Shown here: piece by piece, positions 1 to 6,403 of the stretch
Position numbering within the stretch: the first letter of the stretch is position 1
How the letters are laid out: each line of letters opens with the position of its first letter
Source: an uncultured Terriglobus sp.
Lineage (GTDB): Bacteria; Acidobacteriota; Terriglobia; Terriglobales; Acidobacteriaceae
Direction: 5' to 3'
DNA: 15,484 bases
Assembly (NCBI GenBank): GCA_937871605.1
Contig: CALMRM010000188.1
Span: 1,718-17,201, forward strand
Translations under genes and position numbers: made by a program
Notes under the pieces: model-generated
Database searches by the model: none
What the model was told of the DNA's origin: nothing
The model's input: only the letters and a program-made list of their open reading frames with translations

Positions 1-818
1 CACCCAATCCGCAGGCGCTGCTTCTTTTTGTTGCCGACCATCTCTCGCTGCCCAGCGACCTGCGCCGCATGGAGCGTGACGACAAGGAACGCTACGATCG
101 CATCCGCGAGACGCTGGGCGAGTGGTGCGGCGTTGTGGAATTGCAGGCTGTGTCCACGGAAGATGCCGTGCAATGGGTGTTGGCCACGGCGAAGGAACGG
201 GGCGCGTCCATCGAGGACACGGCGGCACATGAGCTTGTGGATGCGCTGGCCGGGGACATGATGCTGATTGCTACCGAGCTGGAGAAGCTGCTGCTGTATG
301 TTTCTGCTCCCGTGCGGAGTGGCGGTGGGCAGCGGGCGTCGTCTGCAATTGCACTGGCCGACGTGGAAACCATGGTGCTGGCGGCCAAGCAGCGCTCGCT
401 ATATGAATTGACGGACGCGTTGAGCCGTCGTGACCGTGCCCGCGCCCTGGCCCTGCTGCATGGGCTGTTGAACGCGTCTGACGGGGGTGAGGATTCTGCG
501 ATCGGTCACCTGTTCATGCTGGCAAAGACGTACCGCCAGATGCTGGTGCTCCACGAGAAGAACGTGCGCGACGCCCGCAGCATTTGGCAGGTGCTGTGGC
601 CTGGTTTTCGCATGCCGCCCTTTGCGGCAGAGCTGCTGATTCAGCAGGCAAGACGATTCAAAACGGCAGGGCAGATTGCCCAGGCGCTGCGCTCCATCGC
701 AAAGGCGGACCTGGAGCTGCGGAGTGGGCCCGTGGACAAGACCCTGGTCTTGGAGCGATTGGTGTTGGCGCTTACCGCGGAGCAGAACTCCGCAGACCGT
801 CTATTGCAGAGCCATTAA
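1..818 (+). CDS. holA: DNA polymerase III subunit delta (3' part of gene)
   Basis: The frame is open from base 3 and ends at TAA 816-818, so the gene enters from the left without its start. About 272 residues are visible of roughly 340 usual for the family; the missing part would be the N-terminal end of the AAA+-like domain. The visible protein begins with a strand-rich LLLFVADHLSLPSD stretch. It continues through a helical part with LVDALAGDMMLIATELEKLLLY, which matches the delta-family pattern of an ELEKL helix after a conserved G-D, and ends in an all-helical C-terminal collar region. Delta is the clamp-loader subunit that opens the beta sliding clamp in the cytoplasm. The assignment rests on pattern recall of the HolA family; a diverged clamp-loader paralogue is less likely. 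The gene converges on ispF with 66 nt between the stop codons. Confidence 0.85.
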   Translation, partial: PNPQALLLFVADHLSLPSDLRRMERDDKERYDRIRETLGEWCGVVELQAVSTEDAVQWVLATAKERGASIEDTAAHELVDALAGDMMLIATELEKLLLYVSAPVRSGGGQRASSAIALADVETMVLAAKQRSLYELTDALSRRDRARALALLHGLLNASDGGEDSAIGHLFMLAKTYRQMLVLHEKNVRDARSIWQVLWPGFRMPPFAAELLIQQARRFKTAGQIAQALRSIAKADLELRSGPVDKTLVLERLVLALTAEQNSADRLLQSH

Positions 819-850
819 GACCGCCAGGCTAGTACTAGCGTTGTTCTCAG

Positions 851-878
851 CCGCACGACACGCCTCGCGCCCGTGCGG
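851..878. terminator. Possible bidirectional terminator hairpin between holA and ispF
   Basis: CCGCACG (851-857) pairs perfectly with CGTGCGG (872-878) across a 14-nt loop, in the short gap between two convergent genes. The location suits a shared terminator, but neither strand shows a clear T run, so the call is tentative. The 12-nt palindrome GCTAGTACTAGC lies just upstream at 828-839. Confidence 0.25.
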
Positions 879-884
879 TTGGTA

Positions 885-1517
885 CTACGTAAGGTCGTCG
901 GTATCGTACGTGGGTTTGCGGCCCAGCCTGCGCGTACTGTATGGCTCCTCGCCATCGATTAAGGCACGCACCAACGCGTCATCAGACTCGTCTGTCTCTG
1001 CCGGGTCTTCTGCCTCGGCGACCATGGTCCGGCTCTCCCCCGGCTCCGGCAACGACTCCAGCAGGACCGTCACATGGGCGACGGCAGTGCCCTCATGGTT
1101 CAGCCCCTCCGGTGTCTTGGCCTTGATGCTGACGTCGCGTTCGGAAATGTGCAGCAGGTCTGCCACACGGGCACGCATTTCCCCAGCGATCGGCACAATC
1201 TTTGGCCGCTGCAGGATCAGCACGCAATCCATGTTCACGATGCGGTAGCCCGCCGTGGCAATCTCCTCCAGGGCGGTTTCCAGGAAGATGGTGGAGTCGG
1301 CATCCTTCCAGCGCATGTCGCTGGGCGGAAAGAACGTGCCGATGTCACCTGCGCTGACCGCGCCCAGCAGGGCATCGGTGATGGCATGCAGCAAGAGGTC
1401 GCCATCGCTGTGCCCGGCCAAACCTTCCGGATGTTCTAGTTTCATGCCACCCAGGACAAGGGGGACGCCTGGCTTGAACGCGTGCGAGTCGAACCCATAG
1501 CCAATCCTCATGCCCAT
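885..1517 (-). CDS. ispF: 2-C-methyl-D-erythritol 2,4-cyclodiphosphate synthase with C-terminal tail
   Basis: IspF converts CDP-ME 2-phosphate to 2-C-methyl-D-erythritol 2,4-cyclodiphosphate with release of CMP, the fifth step of the MEP isoprenoid pathway in the cytoplasm. The protein opens with MRIGYGFDSHAF. The metal ligands expected in the family are Asp10, His12 and His44. The GHSDGD loop, FPPSD loop and the C-terminal KAKTPEGLNHEGTAVAH region are all present. I chose the ATG at 1517 because an AAGGGGGCAGG purine-rich site lies upstream at normal spacing; the ATG two codons later is also possible. The open frame extends upstream to 1583, but that part matches nothing in the family. From the chosen start the protein has 210 residues against about 157-160 usual. 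The extra part is an acidic tail (about 155-210) of unknown role. ispF is divergent from ispD. Confidence 0.92.
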   Translation of the reverse strand: MGMRIGYGFDSHAFKPGVPLVLGGMKLEHPEGLAGHSDGDLLLHAITDALLGAVSAGDIGTFFPPSDMRWKDADSTIFLETALEEIATAGYRIVNMDCVLILQRPKIVPIAGEMRARVADLLHISERDVSIKAKTPEGLNHEGTAVAHVTVLLESLPEPGESRTMVAEAEDPAETDESDDALVRALIDGEEPYSTRRLGRKPTYDTDDLT

Positions 1518-1628
1518 TGTTGCCTGCCCCCTTTTTGACGAGGCACCGCGCCGATGCCTGTCTGCCAGCATATATCTGCGCACCAGCGCCCATCTACAGA
1601 CTGACAGGTCTGCAAGGCTGAGACCCGC

Positions 1629-1634
1629 TATACT
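1629..1634 (+). promoter_or_regulatory. Candidate -10 box for ispD
   Basis: TATACT matches the TATAAT consensus in five of six positions and lies only 9 nt before the ispD ATG at 1644. If it is used, the transcript would be leaderless or nearly so, which would fit the absence of a clear ribosome binding site. No convincing -35 is seen at 16-18 nt. A small dyad, CAGAC (1597-1601) with GTCTG (1608-1612), lies just upstream in the ispF-ispD divergent gap. Confidence 0.3.
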
Positions 1635-1643
1635 TCACATTCG

Positions 1644-2348
1644 ATGGTGGTCCACGCAATCCTTCCCGCAGCAGGCCTCGGTACTCGCATGGCGACGCCT
1701 GGTGCAAGTGCCAAACAATTCCTTTCGCTGGGTGGTGTCCCCATCCTGATCCATAGCCTGCGTGCCTTCGCTGACAAAGCAGGCATACGCACGATTACGG
1801 TTGCGGTACGGCCTGCCGAGATGGAGCGCGTAGCGCAGCAAGTGCAGCAGTTTGGGCTTGCAGGCCGTGTGCGGCTGGTCGCTGGCGGGGAAACACGGCA
1901 GGGATCTGTCGCTGCGGCGCTGACATCGCTGCAGGCGTCGCCAGACGACATCGTGCTGGTACACGACGCAGTACGCCCGCTGATTGATGCGGCTACCATT
2001 GAGCGCACCATCGAAGCGGTGGCAAAGCATCGCGCCGCCATTGTGGCGCTGCCCGCCATCGACACCATCAAGCAGGTGGACCGTACGGCAGACGGTGCCA
2101 TCATCACCGCAACCATTCCGCGGGAACGCATTGTGCAGGCGCAAACACCACAGGGTGCGCGCTATGCCGACCTGCTGCGCGCCTTTCAGGAAGCCGAGGA
2201 GGATAGCTTTACCGCGACCGACGAGGCCAGCTTGCTGGAGCGTGCAGGCATCCCAGTAGCGGTGGTGCCCGGTTCACCCGCGAATCTGAAAATCACGCAA
2301 CCGGGTGACCTGCAGCTGGCGGAGTTCTACCTTCACCAGCGCGGGTGA
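1644..2348 (+). CDS. ispD: 2-C-methyl-D-erythritol 4-phosphate cytidylyltransferase
   Basis: IspD joins CTP and 2-C-methyl-D-erythritol 4-phosphate to give CDP-ME and pyrophosphate, the third step of the MEP pathway. The 234-residue protein has the family's usual length. It shows the nucleotide-binding PAAGLGTRM loop near the N-terminus, the following AKQF with the catalytic-type lysine, the RQGSV motif, HDAVRPL, PAIDTIK, the QTPQ segment, the TDEASLLE motif and the closing G-x-x-x-NLKIT. All expected blocks are in order. The ATG at 1644 is the only start that gives a normal N-terminus; the ribosome binding site is weak. It is divergent from ispF, so both halves of the often-fused IspDF function are encoded side by side. 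The TPR protein gene follows after 58 nt on the same strand. Confidence 0.95.
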   Translation: MVVHAILPAAGLGTRMATPGASAKQFLSLGGVPILIHSLRAFADKAGIRTITVAVRPAEMERVAQQVQQFGLAGRVRLVAGGETRQGSVAAALTSLQASPDDIVLVHDAVRPLIDAATIERTIEAVAKHRAAIVALPAIDTIKQVDRTADGAIITATIPRERIVQAQTPQGARYADLLRAFQEAEEDSFTATDEASLLERAGIPVAVVPGSPANLKITQPGDLQLAEFYLHQRG

Positions 2349-2406
2349 CCGCAGCGGTCCGAGTCTTTCACGCTGGCACCGTGTCTTAGCTAAACGGGAG
2401 CAACAC

Positions 2407-3105
2407 ATGCATCGCTTCGCCTCCACACTCGTCCTGCCTCTGCTTGGTTTGGCTGCTATCCCTCAGGCGCAGACTCCGCGCCCGCAATCCCAGGCCACCG
2501 GCGCACAGGCTACATGCACGCCGCAGCAGGCCATGGAAGCAGAGCAGCGGCACGATCCAGAGGGTGCCATCCGCATCTATACCTGCTTAAGCCAGGCTGA
2601 TCCCAGGGATTGGCGGCCCGTAGCGTCCATTGCGGGTGTGTATGGTGTCATGAACCGCCCGCAGGACGCCCAGCAGTGGGCTACGCGCGCCATTGCACTG
2701 GCACCGCAGCAGCCGGGCCCCTACATCAGCCTGGGAAACGCGCAGGTCGAGTTGAACAACCTGGCCGGCGCGCGCGCCTCGTTTGAGAAGGCGGTGCAAG
2801 TGGCACCAGCCTCGTCGGTTGGCGCGTACAGCCTGGGTGTGCTAGCAGACACGCAGCACAACACGCAAGAGGCAGAGCAGTGGTATCGCCGCGCGCTCGC
2901 GATCCAGCCGCGGGATGAAAATGCAGAGGTGTCGCTAGCTGCCTTGTTGGGGAACACTGGACGCGTGCAGCAGGCGATTCCCATACTGCAGAAAGTTGTG
3001 GCGGACAACCCACAGGCGCAGGATGCCCGAGAGATGTTGAACCAGATGCAGCGTGGCGGCACACAGCAGGGCGCACCCGGCCAGGCACCCATCGAGCGCC
3101 GGTAG
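2407..3105 (+). CDS. Secreted tetratricopeptide-repeat protein
   Basis: A 232-residue protein with a probable signal peptide: His-Arg, then the hydrophobic core of residues 5-18, then a polar region from about residue 20. A low-complexity Gln/Ala/Thr linker follows, then about four TPR-like helical pairs (about 40-215). The clearest are PGPYISLGNAQVELNNLAGA and SSVGAYSLGVLADTQHNTQE, with A-x-x-x-A-P/QP endings such as ALAPQQP and ALAIQPRD. Cys37 and Cys60 flank the first helical unit and could form a disulfide outside the cytoplasm. TPR domains scaffold protein-protein contacts; no partner can be named. The start is the ATG preceded by GGGAG with 6 nt spacing. A longer open frame begins at 2305 inside ispD but adds no plausible sequence. 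It lies between ispD and tilS, possibly in one transcript. The C-terminus is Gly/Gln/Pro-rich. Confidence 0.8.
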   Translation: MHRFASTLVLPLLGLAAIPQAQTPRPQSQATGAQATCTPQQAMEAEQRHDPEGAIRIYTCLSQADPRDWRPVASIAGVYGVMNRPQDAQQWATRAIALAPQQPGPYISLGNAQVELNNLAGARASFEKAVQVAPASSVGAYSLGVLADTQHNTQEAEQWYRRALAIQPRDENAEVSLAALLGNTGRVQQAIPILQKVVADNPQAQDAREMLNQMQRGGTQQGAPGQAPIERR

Positions 3106-3134
3106 GCAGCGCCGCAAGCGTCCATCGCTCTACC

Positions 3135-4196
3135 ATGGAGCAGATGGCCCGCATGGCACTGCCCCTCAATATGAACCTGCTGCGCCCTGGCGATCGCGTG
3201 TGCGTCGCGGTTTCAGGCGGTGCCGACTCTACCGCCTTGCTTGTGGCACTGGCAGAACAATCCGTCGCTCTGGGCATCGGGCTTTCCGCAGCGCACCTGC
3301 ACCATGGCATACGCGGCGAGGAGGCGGACGGCGATCTCCTGTTTCTGCAGGAACTATGCAGCCGCTTCGGCCTCCCGCTGCATGTGGAGCACGCCGATGT
3401 GCCCGCAGCGGCGAAAGCTGCGGCAGAGGGTCTGGAGGAAGCCGCTCGCAACGCCAGGTTGCGTATGTTTGACTGGCTGCTGGCAGCGGGCACAGCGACC
3501 GCAGTGGCCACCGCACACACCGAGGACGACCAGGCAGAGACAGTCCTCATGAAGCTGATCCGGGGTGCCTGGACCGAGGGTCTGGGTGGCATAGCACCCG
3601 TGCTGGAGCGCACGCCTGGCCGTGTAGTACGCCCGCTGCTGGGTGCAACGCGGCAGCAGGTCGTTGCGTTTTTGCAGCAGCGGCAAATGGGATGGCGTGA
3701 AGACAGCACCAACCAGTCGTCCGCGTATACACGGAACCGTGTGCGGTCGCAGCTGATGCCGCTGTTGCGCGAGTTCAACCCCTCGGTGGCGGCCACGCTT
3801 TCAGCCACGGCTCAGCTGGCCCGCGAAGAAGACGCCCGCTGGCAGCCGGAAATTGCACGTCTTCTGGGTCAACTTGCGCTCTCAGGCAAGCCCGTGCGGG
3901 GCGGTGGCCGTGCCGTAGCCACCGCGCCCGGGGAGCACTCCATCGGATTTGAGTTGGAGCGGCTGCGTCAGCTAGACGTGCCCACCCGTCGCAGGCTGCT
4001 GCGCGCGGCGGCAGAGCGGCTGGGGAGCCGGCTCAGCTCGGCGGAGACCCTGCGCATCCTGCTGCTGGCAGGCCTTGCGCCAGCGGACTGCGCCCCAGAC
4101 CCGACCGTTCCGTCGAAGCCGAACAGCCGCATCGACCTGCCGGGCGGTTTGCGTGCTGAGCGCTCGGTGCGGGAACTTCGCCTGCTGTCGCGCTAA
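3135..4196 (+). CDS. tilS: tRNA(Ile)-lysidine synthase
   Basis: TilS attaches lysine to C34 of the CAU-anticodon tRNA-Ile using ATP, changing its identity from Met to Ile. The protein has 353 residues, nearer the short TilS forms than the 432-residue E. coli enzyme. The N-terminal PP-loop ATPase motif VSGGADSTAL is clear at about residues 28-37. It is followed by AHLHHGIRGEEADGD, the ATAHTEDDQAETVLMKLIRG block, RPLL, and the DSTNQSSAYTRNRVR block, all typical of the family. The C-terminal third is a reduced substrate-binding domain. The start is uncertain: ATGs at 3135, 3144 and 3153 are in frame, and no strong ribosome binding site separates them. It begins 29 nt after the TPR gene. A 215-nt gap with promoter-like elements follows before ftsH. 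Confidence 0.93.
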   Translation: MEQMARMALPLNMNLLRPGDRVCVAVSGGADSTALLVALAEQSVALGIGLSAAHLHHGIRGEEADGDLLFLQELCSRFGLPLHVEHADVPAAAKAAAEGLEEAARNARLRMFDWLLAAGTATAVATAHTEDDQAETVLMKLIRGAWTEGLGGIAPVLERTPGRVVRPLLGATRQQVVAFLQQRQMGWREDSTNQSSAYTRNRVRSQLMPLLREFNPSVAATLSATAQLAREEDARWQPEIARLLGQLALSGKPVRGGGRAVATAPGEHSIGFELERLRQLDVPTRRRLLRAAAERLGSRLSSAETLRILLLAGLAPADCAPDPTVPSKPNSRIDLPGGLRAERSVRELRLLSR

Positions 4197-4217
4197 GAGG
4201 GGCTGCCGAGCACAGTT

Positions 4218-4234
4218 TTGGCACGATTCTGGCA
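4218..4234 (+). promoter_or_regulatory. Candidate sigma-54 (-24/-12) promoter upstream of ftsH
   Basis: TTGGCACGATTCTGGCA matches the sigma-54 consensus YTGGCACG-N4-TTGCW at every position except one, G for the second T of the -12 block. The GG at -24 and GC at -12 have exact spacing. The predicted start of transcription is near 4245, giving an ftsH leader of about 165 nt. No enhancer site for an activator was identified. The match is seen in the sequence; its use is inferred. Confidence 0.5.
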
Positions 4235-4238
4235 AAGT

Positions 4239-4251
4239 GGTGCCGTGCACC
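4239..4251. promoter_or_regulatory. Dyad GGTGC-CGT-GCACC, possible operator
   Basis: A perfect 5-bp inverted repeat with a 3-nt centre lies between the sigma-54-like element and the TATGAT box. It covers the predicted sigma-54 start site and the -35 position of the downstream promoter. It could be a regulator site, but it is short enough to occur by chance. Confidence 0.2.
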
Positions 4252-4263
4252 TCACACCCGCGC

Positions 4264-4269
4264 TATGAT
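4264..4269 (+). promoter_or_regulatory. Candidate sigma-70 -10 box for ftsH
   Basis: TATGAT matches TATAAT in five of six positions, 148 nt before the ftsH start. The -35 position 18 nt upstream (GTGCCG) is poor. It may be an alternative to the sigma-54-like element 30 nt upstream. Confidence 0.3.
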
Positions 4270-4400
4270 GGACCGATTAGTGTTAGGACAGCGCCAAGTG
4301 TGTGGCCTGGCTCGCACCCACCTGCAGTTCCGCGCGTCTATATGAGTGGGTCAAGTGGCAGGCAGCCGTAACCGCGGTGCTGCTTGCTGGCCAAGAGAAG

Positions 4401-4406
4401 AGGGAG
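4401..4406 (+). promoter_or_regulatory. Ribosome binding site fixing the TTG start of ftsH
   Basis: AGGGAG lies 5 nt before TTG 4412. The same GGGAGCAAC block precedes the ATG of the TPR gene at 2407, suggesting a common strong initiation context. It supports TTG over the upstream in-frame ATG at 4346, which would add 22 residues unlike FtsH. Confidence 0.65.
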
Positions 4407-4411
4407 CAACC

Positions 4412-6331
4412 TTGAATTCCACTGTAAAGACTGTTCTGATCTGGGTGCTTATGATCGCCTGCCTGCTCTCGGTGTGGCAGTTTGTCATGCGCAGCGCTGG
4501 AGGCGGACACGACCAAGCCATCAGCCTGTCGCAGATGCAGGACTTCGCTGATAAGGGCAAAATCTCTGACGTGACCGTGAACGGTACCGATGTCACCGGC
4601 AAATTCAAGGACAGCAAAGAGGCATTCCACACAACGATCCCGGCTAACTACCCGGACCTGTACACGACACTGCACCAGAAGGGCGTCAACGTCAGCATCA
4701 AGGACCAGAACAACAGCTTCTGGTTTGCGGCTCTGGTGCAGTTCCTGCCCATGTTGCTGATCTTGGGTGTGTTCCTGTTCTTCCTGCGCCAGATGCAGTC
4801 GGGCGGCAACAAAGCGTTGAGCTTCGGCAAAAGCCGTGCGCGCCTGCTGAGCCTGCAGCAGAAGAAAGTGACCTTCAAGGATGTTGCCGGTGTAGATGAG
4901 GCCAAGGAAGAACTAAAAGAGATCATCGAGTTCCTGCGTGAGGCGCAGAAATTCCAGAAGCTCGGCGGCCGTATTCCGAAGGGCGTGCTTCTTGTTGGGC
5001 CTCCAGGAACAGGCAAGACCCTACTTGCCCGCGCCGTTGCCGGTGAGGCCAATGTGCCGTTCTTCTCCATCTCCGGTTCTGACTTTGTGGAGATGTTTGT
5101 CGGTGTGGGTGCCTCGCGCGTACGCGACCTGTTTGAGCAGGGCAAGAAGAACGCGCCGTGCATCATCTTTATCGATGAAATCGATGCTGTCGGCCGTCAT
5201 CGCGGTGCCGGGCTGGGCGGCGGACACGATGAACGCGAGCAGACTCTGAACCAGTTGCTGGTCGAGATGGACGGCTTCGAGGCGAATGAGGGTGTCATCC
5301 TCGTTGCAGCGACAAACCGGCCCGACGTGCTGGATCCCGCGCTGCTGCGGCCAGGTCGCTTTGATCGGCGTGTCATCGTAGACCGCCCGGACATTCGTGG
5401 CCGCGAAGAAGTACTGAAGGTACACGCCAAGAAGGTCCCTATGGCCGACGACGTGAACCTGAATATATTGGCTCGCGGCACACCAGGCTTCAGTGGTGCC
5501 GACCTTGCCAACATGGTGAATGAGGCTGCCCTGACGGCGGCGCGATTCAATCGCAAAGCTGTACACATGTATGACTTTGAGATTGCCAAAGACAAGGTGC
5601 TCATGGGAGCAGAGCGCAAGAGCATGCTGCTGACCGACCATGAAAAGAAGGTGACGGCGTACCACGAAGCTGGACACGTATTGGTTGCGGCAATGCGCGA
5701 TCATAGTGACCCTTTGCACAAGGTGACCATCATTCCGCGCGGCATGGCGCTTGGCGTTACCATGCACCTGCCGCAGGAAGACAAGCACTCAGTTACGCGT
5801 GACTACCTGGAGTCGCAACTCGCGATCTTCATGGGTGGCCGCTGCGCGGAAGAGATATTCCTGAAGCAGATGACCACGGGTGCTGGCAACGACATCGAGC
5901 GTGCCACCGAACTGGCCCGGCGCATGGTGTGCGAGTACGGCATGAGCCAGATGGGTCCGATGACCTATGGCAAAAAGGAAGGCGGCGAGATCTTCCTGGG
6001 GCGGGAAATTCAGCAGCACCGGGATTTCTCAGACTCCACGGCGCAGGCCATCGACGGTGAGGTCAAGAAGTTTGTACACGACGGGTACCAGTCTGCGTAC
6101 AACATCCTCAATGATCACCACGACATCATGCACCGTATGAGCCAGGCCCTGCTCGATCGTGAGACCCTGGATGCCGATGAAATCAAGCTGCTGATCGAAG
6201 GCAAGGAACTGCCGCCCATGCGGTCGCCGCTTGCCCATGCAGAGCCGGGACAACCCGAAACGCAGAAGGTGCTCAAGCCCGAAGGTGGCCGCACACCAGG
6301 CTTCGGAGAAGGTCGTCCTTCACCCGCATGA
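4412..6331 (+). CDS. ftsH: ATP-dependent zinc metalloprotease FtsH
   Basis: FtsH is a hexameric inner-membrane AAA+ protease that extracts and degrades unassembled membrane proteins and short-lived regulators. From the TTG start the protein has 639 residues. A first membrane helix lies at about 5-25, a periplasmic domain follows to about 105, and a second helix with FLPMLLILGVFLFFL lies at about 110-127. The AAA+ domain has Walker A GPPGTGKT (196-203), Walker B IIFIDEID, the VGVG pore region, and the second region of homology with ATNRPDVLDPALLRPGRFDR. The zinc site HEAGH is at 418-422, and the third ligand lies in the GAGNDIERAT region. The C-terminal tail is Pro/Gly-rich and ends SPA. Upstream tilS-FtsH adjacency is common in bacteria. 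An own promoter region and a terminator suggest a separate transcription unit. Confidence 0.97.
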   Translation: MNSTVKTVLIWVLMIACLLSVWQFVMRSAGGGHDQAISLSQMQDFADKGKISDVTVNGTDVTGKFKDSKEAFHTTIPANYPDLYTTLHQKGVNVSIKDQNNSFWFAALVQFLPMLLILGVFLFFLRQMQSGGNKALSFGKSRARLLSLQQKKVTFKDVAGVDEAKEELKEIIEFLREAQKFQKLGGRIPKGVLLVGPPGTGKTLLARAVAGEANVPFFSISGSDFVEMFVGVGASRVRDLFEQGKKNAPCIIFIDEIDAVGRHRGAGLGGGHDEREQTLNQLLVEMDGFEANEGVILVAATNRPDVLDPALLRPGRFDRRVIVDRPDIRGREEVLKVHAKKVPMADDVNLNILARGTPGFSGADLANMVNEAALTAARFNRKAVHMYDFEIAKDKVLMGAERKSMLLTDHEKKVTAYHEAGHVLVAAMRDHSDPLHKVTIIPRGMALGVTMHLPQEDKHSVTRDYLESQLAIFMGGRCAEEIFLKQMTTGAGNDIERATELARRMVCEYGMSQMGPMTYGKKEGGEIFLGREIQQHRDFSDSTAQAIDGEVKKFVHDGYQSAYNILNDHHDIMHRMSQALLDRETLDADEIKLLIEGKELPPMRSPLAHAEPGQPETQKVLKPEGGRTPGFGEGRPSPA

Positions 6332-6349
6332 GAAAGTGGAACCTTTAGA

Positions 6350-6381
6350 AAGCCTGCGCTGCGGCGCAGGCTTCTCTTTTT
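6350..6381 (+). terminator. Intrinsic terminator of ftsH
   Basis: AAGCCTGCGC (6350-6359) and GCGCAGGCTT (6364-6373) form a perfect 10-bp GC-rich stem with a TGCG loop, followed by CTCTTTTT. It begins 19 nt after the ftsH stop. The opposite strand lacks a T run after the hairpin, so it should act mainly on ftsH. Confidence 0.92.
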
Positions 6382-6403
6382 CAGGCGAGCGGCAGATCCG
6401 AGG

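Noticed and set aside
828..839. Perfect palindrome GCTAGTACTAGC between holA and ispF
   Set aside because: It is short and in a convergent gap, where an operator is unlikely. No second copy or associated gene was seen.
2726..3808. Long minus-strand open frame of 360 codons
   Set aside because: It is antisense to the TPR gene and tilS, both of which have clear family motifs. Its Arg/Ser/Pro-rich composition is that of a shadow frame.
4346..4411. ATG at 4346 as the ftsH start
   Set aside because: It adds 22 residues unlike any FtsH N-terminus and leaves out the clear AGGGAG site that serves TTG 4412.
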